A DNA stretch of 64,000 nucleotides from Naematelia aurantialba (lineage: Eukaryota; Basidiomycota; Tremellomycetes; Tremellales; Naemateliaceae), in NCBI GenBank assembly GCA_021527695.1, contig JAKFAO010000013.1, positions 1 through 64,000 of the forward strand, in the 5' to 3' direction. Made by a program: the position numbers and the translations under genes. The first letter of the stretch is position 1. Every line of letters begins with the position of its first letter. Positions 55,048 to 64,000 of this stretch are shown here, one piece after another. The notes below the pieces were generated by a model that saw only the letters and a program-made list of their open reading frames with translations, was not told where the DNA came from and did no database searches.

Positions 55048-56399
55048 ATGGATCCACCACCAATCGATGCAGCTCAAGCAGGGCTTTCTATCCATACCTT
55101 GAACGCACCATCTGCATCGACCAGTATCCTGCCAGACTCTTCTCAACCCCCACCTTCTTCGGCACCTCTCCCAATCCATCTACGACCATCTGCGCCTGCA
55201 TTCCCGACACCTACAGCTTCTCAGCCTCGCCAGACTCGTTCTGCCGTCCCGCTCAACCCTCAGGGACGTCCATATTGGGTGCAGAGTCGCAAAGACTGGG
55301 ACAATGATGGCACTCTCGACTCGCCATGCTCATTTGAGCTGCTTCTTCAATGGATGGAGTTCCCAGGCAACTGGGCACTATATAAAGGCGGCTTGAAGGG
55401 CTCCTCACAGCAGAAAGGTGCCAAGAAGTGTGAGGAATGGCTCAAGAACCATTTCTGCCCGACCCAGAGAGGTTGGTCAGCCTGTCAAACCAAAGTGAGT
55501 CTCTTGCACGTATATTGACCTGTATCACTCTACTTATGTGTATTCAATGGCTAGATGAACAAGATACACAGCCTGTGGAGCCAGGTAGATGACTGGCTGT
55601 CAAATACAGGCAATGGGGATGGGGGAAAGGCCATTCAAGATGCATCAGATGCAGATCGAGAGAGAGTGGTACGGGACGTCATGGGTGAGTCTTTGAGCTC
55701 TCAAAGTGCTCGAAATGCAGTCTCAAAGTGCTAGAAATGCAGTTGACGCTGGCCCAGCTGAGTGCGAGGCTAAATGCCCTCATTTCGAGCGACTAAGAAG
55801 CATATTCATGGAGGGAGACGGCGGAACTCGAGCATATCGAGGAGATACCATTCATGAGAACAATCCCATCCTCACAGCCTTTGAGACTCCGTCTCAAGGC
55901 ACTCCCGCATGGCCAACAGACGAGGAAGATGGCGAGAACGATGGGGAAGACGGGGAAGACGCATGGACTGACGTAGCAACATCGTCACGATCTCGTGGGC
56001 GAGCGAGCCGTGCGTCAACTCATTCTCGTGGATCGCGAGCCTCAGGGAGCATCAATGACATCCATCATGGTGAGTATTGCCTTGAGATTGTCTCATGGTT
56101 GCATAGGGAGACGTAGGAAGCACGATGAAGCCTTTGAGGAGGGAATTTCGTCCATCGTCTCAAGAGAGGATGAATTTCGTGGGAAACAGCTCCGACAGAT
56201 CGAATCTGCGGAGGAGAGCACGAGGAGATACCGTGAGGAGAAGCTGAGGCTTGAGAGAGAGCGTTTGGAGGAGGAGAAGAAGCAGAGAGGGAGAGAAATG
56301 GCTTTGAAAGTTGCAGAGGCGAGATGCCGTCGAGATCCCGCTTTAGACTTTGATTTAGCCTTGGAGGAAGCAGAGAGACGGTACCAGGTGCATGAATGA
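55048..56399 (+). CDS. Harbinger accessory Myb/SANT-like DNA-binding protein
   Basis: Second protein of PIF/Harbinger elements, thought to bind the transposon ends and bring the transposase to them. Start 55048 (MDPPPIDAAQ) gives a Pro/Ser-rich N-terminus. A trihelix or Myb-like region follows: YWVQSRKDWDNDGTLDSPC, LLLQWMEFPGNWALYKGG, KKCEEWLKNHFC, and IHSLWSQVDDWLSNTGNG across an intron. The C-terminal third has an acidic stretch (DEEDGENDGEDGEDAW) and a long charged helix (EESTRRYREEKLRLERERLEEEKKQRG) that probably forms a coiled coil. Three short introns, each with a GTGAGT donor. TGA is at 56397-56399, product about 390 aa. It lies wholly inside the element and converges with the transposase gene. 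Confidence 0.82.
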
Positions 56400-56441
56400 G
56401 ATAGTATGGGCATGTAAGAGCATGTAGAGCATGTACTCACC

Positions 56442-57784
56442 TCACCAGGCCTCCATATGAACGGGATCGGGATCGATTTCGAGCATCGCCCGCCAGAGAT
56501 CGTCCCGTCGCCGTACCTGCTCAGGCAAGTTCTCGTCCCTGGCTAAGCGTACCTGTCGCCTCCTGTAGATATCCTCATGGCGGAGTATGTCCTCAAACTC
56601 GGAGTCGTCCATGGTATCCCTTGCTGTCGATATAAGAAGGTTATGGAGGATACAGCATGCGATCATGACAAGAATCGTTCTTTGATCGTCCCTGTCGGTT
56701 TTCATACGCAATCGGGCACTCCGGAGTATATTCCATCGACTCTTGAGGATCCCAAACGCATGCTCGACGTCTACTCGAGCTCCCGCAACCTTCTTGTTGA
56801 AGTATAACTTTGAAAGTGAGAGTTTAGCTGGGAAAGTGGCGAAAACTCGGAAAACTCACTCGATGACCTTTCAACTCAGATTCTCCTATACTTTTGCGAT
56901 ACATGGGAATGATATGAGTGGTACAGAGAAACCCAGCATCTCCCAGGACATATTCTCCGGCTGCAAAGTGCTCAGCGGGATTGGTGTGCAACCTAGATGC
57001 CCTCTGGGCACGCATGTCGCTTGATCTTGCCGAGTAACCATGATGCAGGTATGTAAAGCGTTTGGCATCATCTACCACAGCCAGGAGAAGCATCCCATAC
57101 CTCTCTTTCCTTGAGTGAAAGGCTGCAGCCTCTGTACGCGATTTGGCAGGTGCTCGATCGAGATTGATGTGAGTACCATCGATGAAACCAACGCAGTCGG
57201 GGATATGATACTTTCCCTCGTAGAATTGCTTGATTTGTTCCCGGCGCTCTGCTGTGGGCCATGAGAGGTATCTAGAACGCTGTCGATTGATGGCTGTGAG
57301 ACAGCGGTCGGTAAATTTGGTGACATTCCCGACTACAAGGTTAGCAGACGAGATGGAAGGGAAACTTGCCAGATATGCCAAATCTAGTCGCTATGGAGCA
57401 AATATCATGCCCATGGGCCATGCGGTGAAGGAATACACCCATTTGGAGCTTTACAGGGGCTTGGGGCTTCCTCCCTGTAGAGACAAAGACTTGATCTGTC
57501 CCAAAGAGGTCGATGAGACGCGCGAGTTCGCTCTGCGAGACTCGGAGTAGCTGTTTATGGGCTATCGTGGCCTGGGGAAAGCGATAGCCATTGTCTAGTG
57601 CCAGCTGATGATCCTGATATGTCGTGGGGCGATCTAGATAACGTTCTTGGCTCACACGGGCTTGAAATGCAAGGAGGTGACAGACATGGCGACGGACGGG
57701 AGAGAGAGCGATGGCGGGCCGTAAAATGTCGATCTCGTGGCTGATTTTTCGCAGCAGGCATTGTCTCTCACTAGAGTGGGGCAT
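56442..57784 (-). CDS. Harbinger transposase, HARBI1-like DDE_Tnp_4
   Basis: DNA-cutting enzyme of the element. Start 57784 (MPHSSERQCLLRK). An N-terminal helical region ends in LQMGVFLHRMAHGHDICSIATRFGIS (helix-turn-helix-like). The nuclease core follows: CVGFIDGTHINLDRAP (first Asp), GMLLLAVVDDAKRFTYLH, YVLGDAGFLCTTHIIP (second Asp), and VEHAFGILKSRWNILR (Glu). All three DDE residues are therefore present. The end is helical (DRDDQRTILVMIACCILHNLL) with TGA at 56442-56444. Two introns: the first appears to be a GC-AG intron (GCAAGT...TTGTAG) after FGIS, the second GTGAGT...TTCAAAG before LYFNKKVAG. About 410 aa, normal for the family. Confidence 0.9.
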
Positions 57785-58028
57785 ATCTTAAAGAGTTTAA
57801 GGCTGTAGCACGTCTCATATGAGAGATATCAAGTAAAGTAGACAGACATGGCTGCAAGAGTTCGAGTTGACATGAAAGTTGACGTGCAGCGACGGGAGCA
57901 AATTTCAGGCACTTCTTACGTAAAATTTCAAATATTACGTAAGATACTCAAATTGAAATCGCAACTTTGGGGCTGTCAAATTTTCCTAATCGCAATTACA
58001 ATGGCTCGATTAGGAAATGACTACCCCT

Positions 58029-58107
58029 AATCACCATCGTGCCGCCTCCGTCCGACGATCAACACGATCCGCACGCAGCAAAACCGCTCCCGCCAACCCC
58101 CGTATGA
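58029..58107 (+). pseudogene. Stranded original 3' coding end of the transposon-interrupted gene
   Basis: Begins with the right copy of the AAT target duplication. Joined without the element and one AAT, the upstream exon continues in frame here for about 24 codons (Pro-, Asp- and His-rich) to TGA at 58105-58107. The frame agreement supports the insertion being recent and this being the displaced native C-terminus. It is no longer translated unless the element is excised or spliced out. Confidence 0.75.
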
Positions 58108-58602
58108 TACAGATTCCACACTGGCGCTTGGCTGTCTGGATTACCTTGCTCAGATTTCACATGCATCACAATAATTGCACGGAGGTCGGGGTCGTGGCGC
58201 CCGCCGGCTCTGGCTTTGCTTTGATGCGATGAGCCCATCTGCACGGGCCCGCCCGGGGGGGAGGGGAGGTCGCGCCGGCAGGCGCGGGGCTTCGTTCTAC
58301 CGCCAATCTGTTGCATGTTCATAGACATGAAATACACAACCGCTCTACCATGAAAGACCTTGTGCGTAGTCAAATACCCTTTCGTTAACGATACTGATAC
58401 GGTGACAATGGCAGTTGAAGCCCCAAAACAGAATAATGCGATGGAATCGATGAAAGGGTATAAAGTGATGGGTGATCTCGTGGTCTGCGTTCAGAGACTG
58501 GTGGGGGTATTTAACGCAGGGTATATAGTTGCAGAAACGAAGAGTGGAACACAATCCGGGACAGGACAGCGAGTGCTAGGCAGTTGAGGCCATATGACAC
58601 GC
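58108..58602. other. Spacer between the interrupted gene and SAHH
   Basis: About 495 bp, tail-to-tail. A GC-rich run (CGGGCCCGCCCGGGGGGG, about 58236-58260) stands out. No gene was recognised. Confidence 0.45.
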
Positions 58603-60406
<1,804 letters not shown>

Positions 60407-60670
60407 GATGGATGTTGTTGTGTTGAGGAGTAAGAGAGAGAGAGGTGAAGGTGAGAGACGAACGAGGGAAAAAAAGCGTCCCATCGAAACACGTGCCACC
60501 TTTTAAAATGCCGAACCACGTGGGTTCGCGTGGCGGATTCTTCCTTTCGTGCGAGTGGAGGACGTCCACAGCTCTCGCTCTGTGTCTTGTGGTTCTGACA
60601 GTTGCAGCTCAAGGGCTGTGATATGAACATCCGGGAGGAAGCATCACATACCGACAGGCCGTGATTACAA

Positions 60671-63148
60671 TGGACGAAGAAGCAGATCTCGCTTTGCTGG
60701 TGAGCGCTGAATCCCCTCCTTCATCAAGGGGGCTTGCACCACCGTTCATGCGACGGCTAATTCAACCCACAGGATCAGCATCTCCTCAAGACTAACCTGC
60801 TAAGCCAGCGCATGACCGGTAAGTTCTTAACGCCGTATGGAAGACTTCTGACGTCTGCTTGTCACCAGGTATCCTCGGTCAGCTTGATTCACGCCTCTCA
60901 CGGTTAGACAAGGCTATTGCCCCTCTTGGAATCCAGCCTCTTACTCGCAAGGCGAATAGTGAGATCCATTGATGCTGTGTCATTGACGCAAGCTAAATTT
61001 AACAAGATATCGACGCCCTGCTTCACTTGCTATCACCGTCCTATGCTCCTTCAGCCCCACCAAGACCACCGCCGGCATCCCGCACTACGTCATCCAGCTC
61101 GAATGCTACGTTCAAAGGTTATTCTCTGGGCCACCCATCCTCGACTCTAACGCCTATCGCTTCTGCCCCCGGGACGGCGGCTGGTACTCCGGCAGATGAA
61201 ACGGCCATTTTGACGCGCGGGCCAGATATCATGGCTCTGAGAGAGTACTTTTCTGCTCTGGATAGTGTGATAGCGGATCTTGAGAGAATGTGGAAGGGCT
61301 ATACCGAAGGGAGAGGAGGCGCTCGCGAAGCCGGAGTCAAGGATTTGGTAGGTTATTTCATCTACCAGAGCCGCGGATGCTGAGTTGGTCAGTCAAACTT
61401 GGTGGAAATCGGCTTTGTCGGCCTCACAGAGCTCTTCCTCAAGCTTTCTCGGGAAGGCATGGGTCGGACTTTCGACCCCGACCAACTGCTTCAGAGTGGT
61501 AAGTTCGGCTGAAGGCAAAGTCATCTGATCGTTTCAGGAGCACCCACTCCACCGAACTTCTTCGGTCCACTCAATACTCTCCTTCCCCTGACGTCGCATA
61601 TCACCGATATCCTCAATCCACGAACATCCACTCCGAGAACATCTTCCATCATAGAACCAATCATGGAGCAAACGACCGCAGCATTTGCGGATTTGAGAGG
61701 CGAATGGATGAAGCGAAGCTTAAGTGGGATGGTCACCAGAGTGGAAGAGGTCGATGAAGGAGGAATTTGGGAAGGCGGAAGGGGCAGAGAGAAAGCCAAG
61801 GGCCTCGTGGGCCTCTGCGAAGTCATGATTGTGGTTGCAGAAGTGAGTACAGTCAATTGCATCCTACGAGGCTGGCTCAAGAGTGTATAGGCCGAAACAC
61901 TCCTGATCACCACTCTTTTCCCTCAAGATCCCCCGCCACTGCTGCTGCAGCAGACCCTCCTTGCACCGCTCGGTCTGATCATCTCCCTCCTCCAGCCCAC
62001 CTTGAACACCATCAAACGCCGCCTATCATCGCACGTTTTTGTTGCTCTCGATCTGTACCAGTCCCTACTTCGGACCTCTCAGAAATGGGAAACGTCTCTC
62101 TCGAAATGCCTGTCTATGACCCACTCGCCATCCTCGCCGGAAGTGCTGACTGTGTTTTCGAGTCCCATCTCAACACTCCGTGGGCTGTGTCTTCGATCGT
62201 TCCCAGAGCTCTTGGTCGACATTCGCTCTACGCCAGTCATTGGGCCTCCCTCAAGCGCAATCTCCGATGTGACTTACTCGACGTTAACGTATCTTGAAAC
62301 CCTACCGGCATATGAGAAGACTGTGGAGAGCCTGTTGGGATCGGCTCACTCGGAACGAAGCTGGTTGATGGGGGCGAAGGACCCGCCGAGTCCGGTTAGG
62401 AGTGTCACTGATGAGGGAGGAGTCGTTAGTCTGTATGTCGGTGAGTAGACTCCTCATTCGACCAGACAATATCTGACTGCATTAGCGGATGTGCTGGGAA
62501 CAGTTTTGTTGCACCTCGAGCAGCGGGCAAAGCCCATGAGAAAATTAGTTGCGCAAGCATTCTTACTGAATAACCGTGAGCACCGCGGCCGCTCTGATGC
62601 TTCGAGCTGTATCTGACAGCTCAGTATCGCACATCCGAAATACCACATCGTCATTCTCCGGTGATCTCATCGGTCCAGGAGCAGAGGATATGCTCAATCG
62701 CGCGTTCCGTGATGCTAAGAGGTGAGAGAAGAACGGTTGCGTTGACCAATTCTGACGTCTCCAGTGGCTACATTTCAGAATTCTCTAGTCTGGTCGCTAC
62801 CCTTAATCCATCAACTCCGTCGAGTCGGTTCAATGTGCCGGGAACATCATCCGAGCGGTCCACTCTCAAAGAAGCCGCAGTGGCATTCTTTGACAAACTT
62901 GACCAGTTCGAGGGGCTTGTGAGCCAGTATCCGCTCAGTAGACAGGATGTGGATCTGCGAGACAGAGTGGGCAAGGAGGCAGGCGATATCCTCGGTCGAG
63001 GATGCGAAGGGTTTTGGAAGCGATGTGAGGGAAGGGGTCTGGAGAAGTGTAAGTCAACTTTGATTCAAGGGAGTTATGACTAATCCGCACAGATCTCAAA
63101 GGAACACCGGATGACATTCAGAAGCGAGTGGTGGCGATGTTTAGATGA
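60671..63148 (+). CDS. EXO70: Exocyst complex subunit EXO70
   Basis: Tethers secretory vesicles to the plasma membrane by binding PI(4,5)P2 and Rho GTPases. Start 60671 (MDEEADLALL), spliced to DQHLLKTNLLSQRMTGILGQLDSRLSRLDKAIAPLGIQPLTRKA, the conserved N-terminal coiled coil of Exo70 proteins. NIDALLHLL, a Pro/Ser-rich segment and MALREYFSALDSVIADLERMWKGY follow. Later exons encode a helical-bundle body with FFDKLDQFEGLVSQYPLSRQDVDLRDRVGKEAGDILGRGCEGFWKRCEGRGLEKY. The C-terminus is KRVVAMFR, with TGA at 63146-63148. Ten or more short introns. Length (about 600 aa) is normal. Family assignment rests mainly on the N- and C-terminal stretches. Confidence 0.82.
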
Positions 63149-64000
63149 TGGTTGTATGGCATTAGTGGCGGCGTGCAGCACAGCAGGAACCTCTAGGGCT
63201 CAGTCTACTTTGTCTGAATGGCGCAGCGCAGTTTGCCTGGTCGAGCCAGCCAGCGGCCTTTGAATATCCAACTGAAGGTTGCGCAACGCACGCTTCGAGT
63301 GGGAGCCGATATGGAGTAGATTCTCTATGCGAAGGTTACTGATGGATTACGATGGATTACGATGGATGGTCGGAGTCGTTGCTCTCCTCTTGACTTAGAC
63401 ACAGTTTCTATACTTCTTGTTGAAACGCATTTCGTGTATCGCTATCGGCTCCTGCCTTCCTCTTGTAGAATTTGAACCGCCCCGATCACCAGAAGTATCC
63501 ACTGCATGGACAGCAGGCTCGACTACGTCTTGCATCCCCGGAGCTTCTTGTGTAGTCCGGGATGCATTCGCCGTTGCCCGAAGTGCTTCTTCTTCAGGAA
63601 CACTCCAACTGACATTGTTAGAAGGTTACATGAAGCGACTTCGGAAATCATCACCGGACTGGTCTCTGGTGCTTCTATGCGCCGACCGCCGTCTTCCCAA
63701 TGCGAAGCTTAGGACAGGGCTGGCTGCCCTCTCCCTCGCTTGCTTGCTAGCAAAGAATGGAGACGACTTGCGCGCCTTCGTGGTGCTGACGTGGTCGTCA
63801 TACCCCGGTCGGTTGGCAGTCCTGACAAGAATGGAAGCTCTGACAGGCGAAGATGGTGTGATTGCTAGATGACAGAGAGAGGTCTAAGCTTTGCGAGTTG
63901 ATTTGCTCCGCCTTCGGAACCTTTTCGCGGAAATCGCCGGCTTAGACGGTCGCATGCTCTCTAGTCTGTGCAAAACCCTACGATGACAGGATCTGGGGGG
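63149..64000. other. Right-edge interval, possible partial minus-strand gene
   Basis: Downstream of EXO70. On the minus strand, 63850-63655 is open and basic (RASILVRTANRPG...RRRSAHRSTRDQS). It could splice (GTGATG...CTAAC...GTCAG) into a short exon ending at TAG 63523-63525, or in another frame at TAA 63395-63397. A competing plus-strand frame (63417-63872) looks random. I see no recognisable domain and no upstream exons, because the window ends. The call is unresolved. Confidence 0.3.

Larger units (their letters stand above)
54880..58028. mobile_element. PIF/Harbinger DNA transposon, complete, 3,149 bp
   Basis: Perfect 11-bp terminal inverted repeats AGGGGTAGTCA (54880-54890) and its complement (58018-58028). 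They are flanked by a 3-bp target duplication AAT (54877-54879 and 58029-58031); 3-bp duplications are usual for PIF/Harbinger. Both family genes are present and convergent: a Myb/SANT-like accessory protein (+) and a DDE transposase (-), 42 bp apart. Both ends carry repeated subterminal motifs, AATCGCAA (at least two per end) and TTACGTAA (one left, two right), likely protein-binding sites. No frameshift or missing catalytic residue was found, so it may be autonomous. Confidence 0.92.

Noticed and set aside
63417..63872. Plus-strand 151-codon frame at the right edge
   Set aside because: Low-complexity composition without a recognisable domain, and a competing spliced minus-strand reading exists. 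Left unresolved.

Overview
The window reads as one chromosome end of a basidiomycete fungus, most likely a tremellomycete (Cryptococcus/Kwoniella-like). It opens with an array of CCCCCTAA (TTAGGGGG on the other strand), the repeat known from Cryptococcus. Genes carry many short introns (about 35-60 nt, GTRNGT...CTNAC...AG). The transposon content is a Ty3/gypsy chromovirus and a PIF/Harbinger element. Exon structures below come from reading frames and splice sites by eye, so splice junctions are approximate unless exon coordinates are given.

1-4855, chromosome end. The telomere (1-93) abuts the integrase region of a chromodomain Ty3/gypsy element that lacks everything upstream. Between its pol gene (ends 1455) and its polypurine tract and 3' LTR (3641-4121) lie about 2.2 kb with two intron-containing genes on the opposite strand. 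Both encode six-cysteine zinc-cluster motifs, and both have short tandem repeats near their 5' ends. Next come a short interstitial telomere repeat (4285-4306), the end of a second LTR, and a decayed 255-bp copy of one antisense gene. The differences between the two copies are mostly lost CpG sites.

4856-34571, subtelomeric to core. In order: GH127-type beta-L-arabinofuranosidase (-), HNH-domain protein (-), OPT oligopeptide transporter (+), intronless DHA1-type MFS transporter (-), THO subunit TEX1/THOC3 with an acidic insertion (+), a second MFS transporter (+), mitochondrial-type adenylate kinase (-) divergent from a Golgi-type membrane protein fusing an NAD-dependent sugar epimerase/dehydratase to an exostosin-like GT47 domain (+), NAD-specific glutamate dehydrogenase (-), and a small unrecognised gene (+).

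35425-54925. In order: MNN2-like GT71 mannosyltransferase (+), Rab2/4-like GTPase with an altered switch II residue (+), FRE-type ferric reductase (+), an Arg/Ser-rich disordered protein (+), a third MFS transporter (+) facing a Zn2Cys6 transcription factor (-), a 711-residue disordered protein (+), and a further disordered-protein gene (+) interrupted near its 3' end.

54880-58028. A complete-looking two-gene PIF/Harbinger transposon (Myb-like accessory protein, DDE transposase) with 11-bp terminal inverted repeats and a 3-bp target duplication. It sits inside the last exon of the preceding gene and replaces that protein's last codons.

58029-64000. S-adenosylhomocysteine hydrolase (-) and exocyst subunit EXO70 (+) in divergent arrangement, then an unresolved right edge.

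Nutrient-uptake genes (GH127, OPT, MFS, ferric reductase) are mixed with housekeeping genes (TEX1, SAHH, GDH2, EXO70). The main novelty candidates are the antisense zinc-cluster genes inside the chromovirus, the epimerase-GT47 fusion, and the Harbinger insertion that re-tails a host gene.
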